DNA of 64,000 bases from contig CAYOFH010000004.1 in NCBI GenBank assembly GCA_964403175.1, positions 1-64,000 of the forward strand, in the 5' to 3' direction. The position numbers were made by a program, and so were the translations under genes. The notes beneath the pieces were generated by a model. It saw only the letters and a program-made list of their open reading frames with translations. It was not told the origin of the DNA and did not search any database. Shown here one piece after another: positions 18,211 to 27,570 of this stretch (its first letter is position 1; each line of letters opens with the position of its first letter). Origin of the DNA: Marinilabilia sp964403175. Its GTDB lineage: Bacteria; Bacteroidota; Bacteroidia; Bacteroidales; Marinilabiliaceae.

Positions 18211-21200
18211 ATGGACCGTGTTGTTAATTTTCTTACTTCCCGTCAATTGATGGGTGGCCTTTTTATTATTTTATCTGTTGTACTTGCAGTGGCTACATTT
18301 CTGGAGAATGATTTTGGGTACACTGCTGCACGAGCAATGGTCTATAATACCTGGTGGTTCGAATTAATATTTCTGGTACTAGCCATTAATATGTTTGGCA
18401 ATTTATTTGCCTTTAATATGTGGCGTCGGGAGAAATTTTCTGTTCTGTTATTTCATCTTTCTTTTTTCGTAATTATTGTTGGAGCAGCAGTTACACGATA
18501 TTTAGGTTACGAAGGAAGTATGCCCATTCGTGAAAATGAAATATCCGATACGTTTTTTTCCTTGGAGGCGTATGTGACTGTTGAAACTACCGATGAGAAC
18601 GAAACAGAGGTTGTTCATGAACAAGTGTTTCTTTCTCCGGCGACTCCCCGTGAATTTTCTGAGAAAGTAGAAATAAATAATCAGAAATATAAAATTGAGA
18701 GTGTCTCTTTTACTCCGAATGCAGCTATAAGGCCGATTCAAAAGTCTGGATCTGAACCCCTTGTCGGAATCCTGTTTTCTTCAAACTCGGGGAGACAAGA
18801 GTATTTTCTGGCTCCGGGTGAACGAATTAGATGGCAGGGAAGTATGTTTGCCTTTGAGCCTGTCGACAAAAGAGGAGTAGATTTTATTGTAAGTCGCCAA
18901 GGAGATGAAACTATAGTTCTGGAAGGGACAAAAACATTACAGAAAGCCTCCATGGATTCAGGAATCCGGGAGTCTGTCGCCCCGAATACGATGATTGAAA
19001 TACAGCCGGGTACATTGTTTTTGTCGGACAATGTGAAGTTTACTTTTTCACGTTTCTGGCCTGAGGCTGAATTGGCGCCCGTCTCCATCCCGGATCAGGG
19101 CGGTTCAGAGTCGGCTGATGTGGTTACATTCCTTATATCAGGGCCTGAAGAAAAACATACATTACATGTTCCGGGGAAAAAAGGGATGGTTGGAAAGGCT
19201 CAGAAGCTAAGCCTGAGTGGTGGCAACATCTATGTGCGTTATGGCTCACTTCCGGTTCAGCTTCCCTTTGCCATCAGGCTCAACGATTTTCAATTGGAAC
19301 GATATCCTGGATCTGAAAGTCCATCATCTTATGCCAGTGAAGTTACATTAATAGATGAGCGGAAAGATTTAAAAATGGATTATCGCATTTTTATGAATAA
19401 TATACTAAATTACGATGGCTATCGCTTTTATCAGTCATCATACGACCGCGACGAAAAAGGAACAATTCTTTCAGTTAACAAAGACTTTTTGGGTACCTTT
19501 ATTACTTACCTGGGATATTTTTTGATGAGTGTAAGTATGATCTGGGCGCTCTTTTCCCGTCATACCCGATTCCGTCAACTATTGAATAAAACAAATTCTA
19601 TTTATCAGAAGCGGAAAAGTATTGGGGTTATTATTCTATTGTTGTTCTCTTCCACTGTTTTTGCTCAGGAAATGCCACCACGTCCTGAAAAGGAAGTTGC
19701 CAATGAGTTTGGGCAGTTGTGGGTGCAGGATAAAGCTGGAAGAATTAAACCTCTGAACAGTCTGCATCAGGAAATCATGATAAAACTAGTGAAGCATAAT
19801 AAGTTTAAGGGGTTTAATCCGGATCAGATGCTTCTTGGAATGTTTACTCATCCGGCTGAATGGCAGAGGGTCCCTCTCATTACTGTGAAGCATTCTGAAT
19901 TGAAAAAAATGCTTGAGTTGTCGGGAAAAAAGGCTGCTTTTAGCGACTTTTTCCATGCTGACCGTCGTTACAAGATTAAAGATTTGGTGGATGCAGCTTA
20001 TCGAAAAAATCCTGCTAACCGCGATAAACTGGAGCAGGAGTTGATTAAGGTGGATGAGCAGGTCAATGTTTTCTACATGGCGCAATCGGGTACGCTTCAT
20101 CAAATCTTTCCGGTTAATAATAAAATAGAGGATCCCTGGCTGGTGCCATCAAAAGCACCCGTAGGACTCTCTGAAAAAGATAGTCTTTTCGTGACCTCGT
20201 CCATCCCGGCATTCATTGTTGCAGGGCGTGAGAATAATACTGATAGGGCATTATTGATTCTGAAAGATATTGCTGAATATCAGAATTCCCATGGGGGGGA
20301 ATTATTGCCTTCAGAGACCATCAGAGATGCGGAGATTTTGTACAACCGCCTGAATATCTTTATGTGGCTGGCAACATTTTTCTTTGTGTTAGGCATTATT
20401 TTAGTTTTATATAATATTGTGGGACTGGTTTATCCACCCGTTTCAAAAAAGAGTGTTGATATAGTTGCTTTATGGATAATAGGTGTGGCGTTTCTCTATC
20501 ACTCCTTTGGTATGGCCCTTCGCTGGTATGTATCGGGTCATGCCCCATGGTCCAACGGATATGAGTCGATGATATTCATTGCCTGGGCGCTGTTGCTAGC
20601 AGGGCTTCTTTTTAGTCGTCGTTCACCACTGGTTCTTTCTGTTACTGCCCTTTTTGCTGGTGTGGTGCTGATGGTTTCGCATCTTAGCTGGATGAATCCT
20701 GAGATTACAAACCTTGTTCCGGTGCTGAAGTCGTATTGGCTCACAATCCATGTGTCAGTAATTATTGGAGGATATGGCTTTATGACGCTTGGGGCTCTTC
20801 TCGGGTTTATGAATTTGATTCTGATCTCTTTGCAGACGAAAAACAACAAAGTCAGATTAAGTATGGCCACTGATGAGTTGACTGCCATTAACGAAATGGC
20901 TCTGATAGTAGGACTATATCTGATGACCATTGGATCGTTTCTGGGAGGAGTATGGGCCAATGAATCATGGGGACGTTACTGGGGCTGGGATCCAAAGGAA
21001 ACCTGGTCGCTCATTACCATTCTGATATATGCTTTTGTCCTTCATATGCGTATGATTCCCGGCCTGCGCGGTCGAATGGCTTTTAATACCGCATCAATTC
21101 TGGCGTTTGGGTCAGTAATTATGACTTACCTGGGGGTAAATTATTACCTTTCGGGAATGCACAGCTATGCCGGTGGCGATCCGGTGCCTATTCCTTCAGC

Positions 21201-21288
21201 AGTTTATTATTCTATTATAATAGTAGCTGTGTTGATAGGGTATGCATACTGGAGGAATGGGAAAATGAAAAAAGTAGCAAGTAGTTAA
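18211..21288 (+). CDS. ccsBA: Cytochrome c biogenesis protein, CcsB-CcsA (ResB-ResC) fusion
   Basis: A 1025-aa system II cytochrome c synthase. The N-terminal half is ResB-like: helices near 15-30, 45-65 and 88-100, a large periplasmic domain (about 110-420) and a further helix near 425-450. A second N-terminal-like segment follows (470-485) and a second periplasmic part (490-700). The C-terminal third is CcsA with about eight helices and the heme-handling WWD motif WGRYWGWDPKETW (about 917-929). Conserved histidines flanking the helices should ligate heme. It moves heme out and attaches it to CXXCH apocytochromes in the periplasm. nrfHA, often adjacent in the phylum, is absent here. Confidence 0.92.
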   Translation: MDRVVNFLTSRQLMGGLFIILSVVLAVATFLENDFGYTAARAMVYNTWWFELIFLVLAINMFGNLFAFNMWRREKFSVLLFHLSFFVIIVGAAVTRYLGYEGSMPIRENEISDTFFSLEAYVTVETTDENETEVVHEQVFLSPATPREFSEKVEINNQKYKIESVSFTPNAAIRPIQKSGSEPLVGILFSSNSGRQEYFLAPGERIRWQGSMFAFEPVDKRGVDFIVSRQGDETIVLEGTKTLQKASMDSGIRESVAPNTMIEIQPGTLFLSDNVKFTFSRFWPEAELAPVSIPDQGGSESADVVTFLISGPEEKHTLHVPGKKGMVGKAQKLSLSGGNIYVRYGSLPVQLPFAIRLNDFQLERYPGSESPSSYASEVTLIDERKDLKMDYRIFMNNILNYDGYRFYQSSYDRDEKGTILSVNKDFLGTFITYLGYFLMSVSMIWALFSRHTRFRQLLNKTNSIYQKRKSIGVIILLLFSSTVFAQEMPPRPEKEVANEFGQLWVQDKAGRIKPLNSLHQEIMIKLVKHNKFKGFNPDQMLLGMFTHPAEWQRVPLITVKHSELKKMLELSGKKAAFSDFFHADRRYKIKDLVDAAYRKNPANRDKLEQELIKVDEQVNVFYMAQSGTLHQIFPVNNKIEDPWLVPSKAPVGLSEKDSLFVTSSIPAFIVAGRENNTDRALLILKDIAEYQNSHGGELLPSETIRDAEILYNRLNIFMWLATFFFVLGIILVLYNIVGLVYPPVSKKSVDIVALWIIGVAFLYHSFGMALRWYVSGHAPWSNGYESMIFIAWALLLAGLLFSRRSPLVLSVTALFAGVVLMVSHLSWMNPEITNLVPVLKSYWLTIHVSVIIGGYGFMTLGALLGFMNLILISLQTKNNKVRLSMATDELTAINEMALIVGLYLMTIGSFLGGVWANESWGRYWGWDPKETWSLITILIYAFVLHMRMIPGLRGRMAFNTASILAFGSVIMTYLGVNYYLSGMHSYAGGDPVPIPSAVYYSIIIVAVLIGYAYWRNGKMKKVASS

Positions 21289-21298
21289 GGGCCACCTA

Positions 21299-21313
21299 TG
21301 CCCCTCAGGGGCA
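21299..21313. terminator. Short GC-rich hairpin between convergent genes
   Basis: TGCCCCT/AGGGGCA arms with a minimal loop lie between the ccsBA stop (21288) and the stop of the convergent propeller gene (21317). There is no T run, so terminator function is tentative. Confidence 0.4.
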
Positions 21314-21316
21314 AGC

Positions 21317-22834
21317 CTACCACCAAACGCCGCTGTTACTTACAAAAGATATGTGTTTGCCATCGGGCGACCAGCTTGGCACATTAATGCTTCCCTGACC
21401 TCCGTAGAGATAGGCAATTATTTCGGGCTTACCACCATCTGCCGGCATCCTTCGCAGATAAACATGTTTGTAGAACGGATGGTCTTCGGCGTCAATTTCT
21501 GGACCGTAAGAGATGAAAACAATTTCCTTATTATCGGGCGAAATGTGTGGAAACCAGTCATTATATTCGTCAAATGTGAGTTGCTCCTGCTGAGACCCAT
21601 CATGGCGCATACGCCAAAGTTGCATGGTGCCTGTGCGTGCTGAGTTAAAATAGATGTACTCTCCATCGGGGGAATACTCGGAACCATCGTCCAGAGTTTT
21701 TTGGTTAGTCAATTGAATTTCTTCTCCACCGTCCACGGAAATTTTGTAGATATCATATTGTCCGTTTCGTTCACCGGTATAGATAACGAATTGGTTGTCT
21801 GGCGACCATCCATGAAGGTAAGATGGGCTTTTGTCTGTAATGCGTACAGGTGTTCCTCCTTCTGTCGGCAGATGGTAAACCACGGAGTTGCCATTGTCAT
21901 CAGTTGAGTGATGGCTGATTCCTATTGTTTTCCCGTCAAAAGTAAGCACATGGTCGTTGTTATTGCTGGTAGCAAACCCGGTTTCAATCTGTTGTGGGAT
22001 TCCTCCGGTGGTAGGAATGCTGAAAAGCAAACCGTCACTGTTGTAAATCAGTGATTTGTTGTCGGGTGTCCAGTTGGGTGCCTGAATGGATATTGGAGAA
22101 GTAAAGATGGTTTTTCGGCGGCCTGTAGCCAGATCCATAACTTCCAAATGGCTTCCAAGATAATCCTGATAAGGGACCAGTCCGGCCGGTGCGGGCTTCA
22201 CAAAACGTACATTTTCAAAAACAGCCTTTTCAACCTGAGTGCTGTCATGAGAGCACACAAAAAGCCCGACCATCATATTATCTTTCATATCATCCACTTC
22301 CATGGTGATAGCCCGGAATGGTTCACCATATTTGGCCACAGACATGATCAGTGTTTTACCTCGACGCTCCAGTTGAACCACATCAGGAGCTTCAACCTCT
22401 GATATTGATTCCCGGGTTTCTCCTTCCTGTTCACTTCTGTATTGCAATGAAGTAAGTCCATCTCCATGTATCACGGCACTGTAATGGGGAGAGCCGGGAG
22501 TTTTGTTTTCCCGCAGCATCCAGCCCATCTTGCGGTGCGAGTGATGCCCTTTTCCTTCATACTTCATCCGGGCTCTCAGAATAAAATTTCCCGACACCTC
22601 GCGCCAGGCATATTGAAAAGCATCTTCCTCAAACCAGATATTCTCGCCGCTTCCGGTAATGCTATAAATTTGTTTTTCTGAATCGTAAAGAGCAGTTCCG
22701 TCCAACCCGGTGGACCCAATATCGTTATGCTCTGTGAAGATTCCCGTGTCGGGAGTTTGTGCATTCATCATAAAAGGAGGGGTTAACAGGCAGAAAAACA
22801 AAACTGCCTTTTTTATCATGTGTATTTTTAACAT
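21317..22834 (-). CDS. Secreted TolB-like beta-propeller protein with N-terminal LamG-like domain
   Basis: A 505-aa exported protein (signal peptide in the first 25 residues; a second ATG at 22819 gives a more compact signal). Residues about 30-215 resemble a concanavalin-like DUF1349/LamG fold, with NFILRARMKYEG and MGWMLREN. From about 230 to the end there are six PD40/WD40-like repeats with the signature W-S/T-P-D-x-K/G (for example GWSPDNQFV, EYSPDGEYIYF, SWSPDGKHISF), as in TolB propellers. It may bind a glycan or protein in the periplasm or on the surface; no catalytic residues are seen. Confidence 0.82.
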   Translation of the reverse strand: MLKIHMIKKAVLFFCLLTPPFMMNAQTPDTGIFTEHNDIGSTGLDGTALYDSEKQIYSITGSGENIWFEEDAFQYAWREVSGNFILRARMKYEGKGHHSHRKMGWMLRENKTPGSPHYSAVIHGDGLTSLQYRSEQEGETRESISEVEAPDVVQLERRGKTLIMSVAKYGEPFRAITMEVDDMKDNMMVGLFVCSHDSTQVEKAVFENVRFVKPAPAGLVPYQDYLGSHLEVMDLATGRRKTIFTSPISIQAPNWTPDNKSLIYNSDGLLFSIPTTGGIPQQIETGFATSNNNDHVLTFDGKTIGISHHSTDDNGNSVVYHLPTEGGTPVRITDKSPSYLHGWSPDNQFVIYTGERNGQYDIYKISVDGGEEIQLTNQKTLDDGSEYSPDGEYIYFNSARTGTMQLWRMRHDGSQQEQLTFDEYNDWFPHISPDNKEIVFISYGPEIDAEDHPFYKHVYLRRMPADGGKPEIIAYLYGGQGSINVPSWSPDGKHISFVSNSGVWW

Positions 22835-23556
22835 AGTTCTATGATTATTGTTGTTTTCAGGTCAGGAGCTTATGGGTCAATTCTTTGTAAATAAAGGTGG
22901 CACTCTGAATTAAGTGATTTAATTCCACTTTCAATAATCTGTTAACCTTCATCCTATTGCAGAGGAAGGGGAAAAACGACAAGATCTAGGTTAGGGCCTG
23001 CTAAAAAAGTTAAAAGGCATAATTTACAAGCCGGCAAATCGAAGATGTATTGGAGTACGAGATTTTGTCGGTGAAGTAAATTTTGGTCTTTTGATTAGCA
23101 AATTTATCTGTCTCAAATACAAGGTTATTGGCATTTTGTCTCAGAAAGTTTTGCATCTGAATGATTTTACTGCTGTAATAAATTAGTATTCCATATTGTT
23201 TACGTTTTTCAGCGAGTCCTAAGTTAGTAAAAGTTTATGAGGATATCATTTGCATAAATTAAGAACTGTGATTATCTTAATGATGTAAGCTTTTTTGCAA
23301 TAACAGTTCATTTTGCTTTTGGAAATCCAGTAGATAAATCTTAGATTTTCAATTATTTTTATCTGGTAAAACTTGTTTTCTGAAAAGATGATTGCTTCAC
23401 TTTGCGCTAAAAAGGAAAATCCGGCAATGTCCTGTTCATTTACCAACGAATTAAAGCAATTTAAATATTTCACGAGGCATTAATGAATTACAAATAAAGT
23501 TCAGGAAATCAATTCCTGATATTGCTATTATTCTAAACCTCTAAAAGATCTTTCTT
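22835..23556. other. Intergenic region, 722 bp
   Basis: The longest non-coding stretch in the window, AT-rich. A 75-codon minus-strand frame at 23246-23473 has no recognised similarity and odd, Lys/Ile-rich composition, so it is not called. The region may hold a decayed gene or a long leader for the next gene, but I see no clear hairpin or promoter. Confidence 0.5.
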
Positions 23557-24567
23557 ATGAAAGAAGCCTTATTATATGAACAGCTTAAGAATCAAAAGGT
23601 ACAATGTCATTTGTGTGCTCATCATTGTAAAATTGGTCCGGACAAATTCGGTATATGCAATGTCAGAGAAAACAAAGAAGGTACACTTTACACTCACGTT
23701 TACGGACGAACTATGGCACGCAACGTCGATCCCATAGAGAAAAAACCGTTGTATCATTTTTACCCTGGCACTCGTGCGTTTTCGATAGGGACTCCCGGCT
23801 GTAATTTCCACTGTGATTTTTGTCAGAATTGCGAGATATCTCAGGTTGTTTCTCCGGAAATATTAACAATGGGGCAGCCAGCAACTCCCGGAGAGATTGT
23901 ACAGGAAGCTGTGAGCCGGGGATGCAAAAGTATTGCCTATACCTATACGGAGCCTACTATATTTTTTGAGTATTGCAACGATGTTGCGCCATTGGCGAGA
24001 GATGCTGGATTAAAAAATATCCTGGTTTCCAATGGTTTTATGACTTCAGAAATGCTTGATATGGCAGCTCCCTGGCTGGATGCTGCTAATATTGATTTGA
24101 AAGCTTTTAGAGATGAGACCTATCGGCATTTGATGGGAGGGCATCTTCAGCCCGTTCTGGACTCCATGAAAAAGATTTTTCACATGGGGGTCTGGCTGGA
24201 AGTTTCAAGTCTTATTATTCCCGGTGTCAATGACGGGCCAACTGAATTGTATGAAATGGCCCGTTTTGTAGCTGAAGAACTGAGTGTTGACGTTCCCTGG
24301 CACATCAGTCGTTTTTTCCCGGGGTATAAAATGGATGATCTGCAACCAACTTCAATGGAGACTTTACATAAAGCCAGAGAGGCCGGAAAAGATGCCGGCC
24401 TCAATTATATCTATGTTGGTAATGTGCCTGCTTCGGCGGACCAAAATACTAATTGTCCCAATTGCAGCTCTGTGCTCATTGAACGAAAAGGCTATTATAT
24501 TTTGCAATACAATATATTAAACGGTACCTGTCCTTCCTGTGGTGACCGAATTGCCGTAGTGGATTAA
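23557..24567 (+). CDS. amrS: AmmeMemoRadiSam system radical SAM enzyme
   Basis: A 336-aa radical SAM protein of the AmrS group. The 4Fe-4S cluster motif is C82-x3-C86-x2-C89 in GCNFHCDFCQNC. The N-terminal cysteines (17, 20, 24, 34) and the C-terminal pairs CPNC and CPSC are typical of the group and may bind a second metal or cluster. Other signatures are the AYTYTEPT stretch and ANIDLKAF. The enzyme's reaction is unknown; in many genomes amrS is next to amrA and amrB, neither of which is found in this window. Its stop overlaps the end of the convergent lamin-tail gene by 4 bp. Confidence 0.9.
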   Translation: MKEALLYEQLKNQKVQCHLCAHHCKIGPDKFGICNVRENKEGTLYTHVYGRTMARNVDPIEKKPLYHFYPGTRAFSIGTPGCNFHCDFCQNCEISQVVSPEILTMGQPATPGEIVQEAVSRGCKSIAYTYTEPTIFFEYCNDVAPLARDAGLKNILVSNGFMTSEMLDMAAPWLDAANIDLKAFRDETYRHLMGGHLQPVLDSMKKIFHMGVWLEVSSLIIPGVNDGPTELYEMARFVAEELSVDVPWHISRFFPGYKMDDLQPTSMETLHKAREAGKDAGLNYIYVGNVPASADQNTNCPNCSSVLIERKGYYILQYNILNGTCPSCGDRIAVVD

Positions 24568-27407
24568 TGTTGCCTTACACCCAACACGCAGGTTTTTTTG
24601 CTGTTTTGAACTTTCCCGTCCGGGCAATAAACTCTCGCACCAATTAAATATACACCCGGAGGGGCTTTGGCGTGGTCATCGTTGGTTCCGTCCCAGGTTA
24701 TGATTCCGGAAGTGCCCAGACTTTGGTTGTTTACCAGCTCTTTTACCTGATATCCTTCAGCATCATAAATAATAAAAGTCCCCTTCCTGCCCGGGCTGTC
24801 AAATTGATAAGAGATAACTAGCTGGTCATCATTTCCGTCTAGATCGGGAGTGAAAATTTCAGGAGATACAGAAAATAGTTTTTCCGGTGTCTCTTTCTTG
24901 TTGTTGATTTTCTGCGAATTGGCATATCCGGGAGTTCCGTAGTCTACCGTCGATGCAGCTGAGTGCCAGGTCATCGGATTTCCGGAGGATGCATCAAAAC
25001 GGGTACGTTCCAAGGAAACACCCTTGGTTTCTGATAACATTGAAGAATGCAGGGATGGAGAATAATCCATGCGTTCCAGAATGGTTCCGTTTTTTCGGGT
25101 GACAAAAACAGTTCCACCTTTACTCACAAAATTGGGAAAGCCATCAAGGCTTATGATGTTTGTTGCAAAAGGGCGTTCATAGTATTCTTTAACCCAGTCA
25201 GCATTGCCGGCATAGCAGAGATATGTTCCCGGAAGAAACCACCGGCATTTGTCTGATAATGGAATCAGTGATTCAGGTGTTCCGTCATCTCTGCCTCTGG
25301 ACACACAGAGACTGTCAAGGGCCAGGATTTTATGTGAGCGATTGTACATTTCCACATAGTCACAGCCTTCTGTGGGTGGGTCATACAATAGTTCATTGAT
25401 GATAACATCCATACTGTCGGTTTTTCCCGGGAGTCCGAAGCTAAGTATTTCAGAACCGGTGTAACCGTTACCGGCAAGGTCTGAGATGCCGGATGGCACC
25501 GATAAGTTTATCACCTCATTGGGGATTAGCTTTTTTTGAAATTTAATGCTTAAAACATTTCCATAAATGCTGTCTAATGTGATTTCTTTAATGTCGATGT
25601 TCATCGGAGAGAGTTCAAATCTATCCTTAATTATGGTTGAAGAAGCGAGGGGTTCCCCAAAATTAATCATCAGCATCGAATCGTTTTTCAGCCAGGAGTC
25701 AATCAGTCCAGGACCTGAAATATCGGGGTTGGAATCCTTTACTGAGTTTTCTGCTCCGGGAGTACCGCCCCGGTCATTGCTGCAATATGCCCAGTTGTCT
25801 ACTGCGCCTGATAGATTATCGGCATCAATGCATTCCATCGACCATCCGCCGTCTTGTTTAAATTGAGGGCCGGGCAATACTCCGGGATATCTAAATGCCG
25901 CTGTAACCTGCCCCGATGGATTCAGAAGAACAATTTCTCCTCCATTGTTTGTCAGCGTTTTCCATCTCTCAGGTACCAACGCATCACGAAAATCTGTTTG
26001 TTCTGCTGTAAGAGCCACAAAACTGAGCGGGAAGAGAATATATTCAGGCAATTCAAATGTGTTGCCATTTATCTTGATTGTCATTTTCTTAAGGTTGACC
26101 GGAAGGTCAGATCTGTTGAATAGTTCGATATATTCTGTGTCCGGCAACAGAGCTGTCGGTGAAGGATCGTGCATGATTTCAGTAAAAACCAGATCTGAGA
26201 ATCCTGCTTCATGATAATAAAGTGGATATGGTCCTGAAGGTATGGTATCTCCGGTAGGTAAAATCAAATTGTTGATGAGTAAAGAGGTCTCGGTGGCATC
26301 TGGAATTTTGTGGCTAAGGTGTAAAAGAAATTTTTTATCGCTCAGGGGTTCCACCTCCCATACCCCGTCATCTATGCCGTCTGCGGAAAAATTCTCCGGA
26401 GCCAGCGTTTCTTCAGGTATTGGTTGATTGAAGAGAATTTCGATAGTTGTGTAATTTAAAGTGTTAACTTCCGACACATCCGGCGAATCGTAAGAATATT
26501 TTAATGTAGTGTCTTTCAGGCAGGCACCATATCTGTCACACCATCCTAAGAACATTAATTCCCCGTTTTGAGCATCAGGAAGTTTTTGTTTCAGATGAAG
26601 GGTAACTTTACTGAAAGTTGCGTCATAATCAATTTTGTGAATAATATTGGTTTCTGTTTGAGGAGTTGAAACGAAAGCTGATGAAAGTGTCTCGTCAATG
26701 GTTTCCGAAAATGTAAGATTCAGTATGTAACCGTTTTTTATCTGCATTGATTCGATGTGAGGCGGAATGGTATCTTTGTATGCCTCGCCGGAAATTTCAA
26801 TTGGCTCAAAAAAGAATTTATCACATCGAGTTTTTGTGTAATGGCAGCTAAATCCTGAATAGACAGAAGGAAAGCCTCTTGTGTGCGTTGAGGTTCCTTC
26901 AGTATGCCACCCGCTACCGGTATCGGTTTCCAGTTCCCATTTCCCTCCTCTCCGGCGGGTTACTCTGACTCGTGCAATTGCAGGACTCGCATCCAATCGA
27001 TCTTCTGCTCCTTTAATTAACAGGTTATCATCTCCGTTTTTTCTTTCCCACAAAGAGATATTGTCCTTGGAAGTACCTGCAATCAGATAAAATCCATTTT
27101 GAAAAGTTGCTGTATCATCTGTTGCCAGGTAAATCTGCAGGTAATTAGAAGATGACGGATTAAATTCCATAAGAAATCCGGTTTCCCAGACTGCATTCTC
27201 AAATACATCTGAGTGATGCCATAGATATGCATTTCCGGCTGCTTTCGGGGCAATGAGTTGTATTACATTATCTTCGGGATGATAAATGAATAGTGTTGTA
27301 TCTCCTGACCACGGATCAGGAAAAAGTTCAAAAGAGGTGGCAGATCCCTGATGTAGAGGAAGAATGGATGAGAGGGAGAAGAAAAGGTAGAAAATAATCG
27401 GCTTCAT
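24564..27407 (-). CDS. Secreted lamin-tail-domain protein
   Basis: A 947-aa exported protein (signal peptide 1-24). The N-terminal 200 residues look like a LamG-type domain; Ig-like segments follow; two lamin-tail domains (LTD) are visible, one from LVFTEIMHDPS (about 415) and one from VIINELLYDPP (about 675). The C-terminal 90 residues (FSVSPEIFTPDLDGNDD, then WDGTNDDHAKAPPGVYLIGARV) match the gliding-motility/FlgD-like C-terminal module seen on surface proteins of Bacteroidetes. It is likely a cell-surface or secreted adhesin-like protein. No catalytic domain is evident. Confidence 0.82.
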   Translation of the reverse strand: MKPIIFYLFFSLSSILPLHQGSATSFELFPDPWSGDTTLFIYHPEDNVIQLIAPKAAGNAYLWHHSDVFENAVWETGFLMEFNPSSSNYLQIYLATDDTATFQNGFYLIAGTSKDNISLWERKNGDDNLLIKGAEDRLDASPAIARVRVTRRRGGKWELETDTGSGWHTEGTSTHTRGFPSVYSGFSCHYTKTRCDKFFFEPIEISGEAYKDTIPPHIESMQIKNGYILNLTFSETIDETLSSAFVSTPQTETNIIHKIDYDATFSKVTLHLKQKLPDAQNGELMFLGWCDRYGACLKDTTLKYSYDSPDVSEVNTLNYTTIEILFNQPIPEETLAPENFSADGIDDGVWEVEPLSDKKFLLHLSHKIPDATETSLLINNLILPTGDTIPSGPYPLYYHEAGFSDLVFTEIMHDPSPTALLPDTEYIELFNRSDLPVNLKKMTIKINGNTFELPEYILFPLSFVALTAEQTDFRDALVPERWKTLTNNGGEIVLLNPSGQVTAAFRYPGVLPGPQFKQDGGWSMECIDADNLSGAVDNWAYCSNDRGGTPGAENSVKDSNPDISGPGLIDSWLKNDSMLMINFGEPLASSTIIKDRFELSPMNIDIKEITLDSIYGNVLSIKFQKKLIPNEVINLSVPSGISDLAGNGYTGSEILSFGLPGKTDSMDVIINELLYDPPTEGCDYVEMYNRSHKILALDSLCVSRGRDDGTPESLIPLSDKCRWFLPGTYLCYAGNADWVKEYYERPFATNIISLDGFPNFVSKGGTVFVTRKNGTILERMDYSPSLHSSMLSETKGVSLERTRFDASSGNPMTWHSAASTVDYGTPGYANSQKINNKKETPEKLFSVSPEIFTPDLDGNDDQLVISYQFDSPGRKGTFIIYDAEGYQVKELVNNQSLGTSGIITWDGTNDDHAKAPPGVYLIGARVYCPDGKVQNSKKTCVLGVRQH

Positions 27408-27570
27408 AGGATTAGGGTTTATTACTTAAAAGTATTAATTTTGTGACGATTGTATGGTATGGCCATGACGAAACCTCCGGAATGAAAAAAGCTTCTTCCG
27501 AAGGTGTAATAAACCCGGCCAAATGCAATTTAGAAATTTATTTCGACAATGTAAAACTAATTATTGACAC

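Noticed and set aside
23246..23473. A 75-codon minus-strand frame in the longest intergenic gap
   Set aside because: No family, low-complexity composition and no promoter-like signal; coding status cannot be supported.
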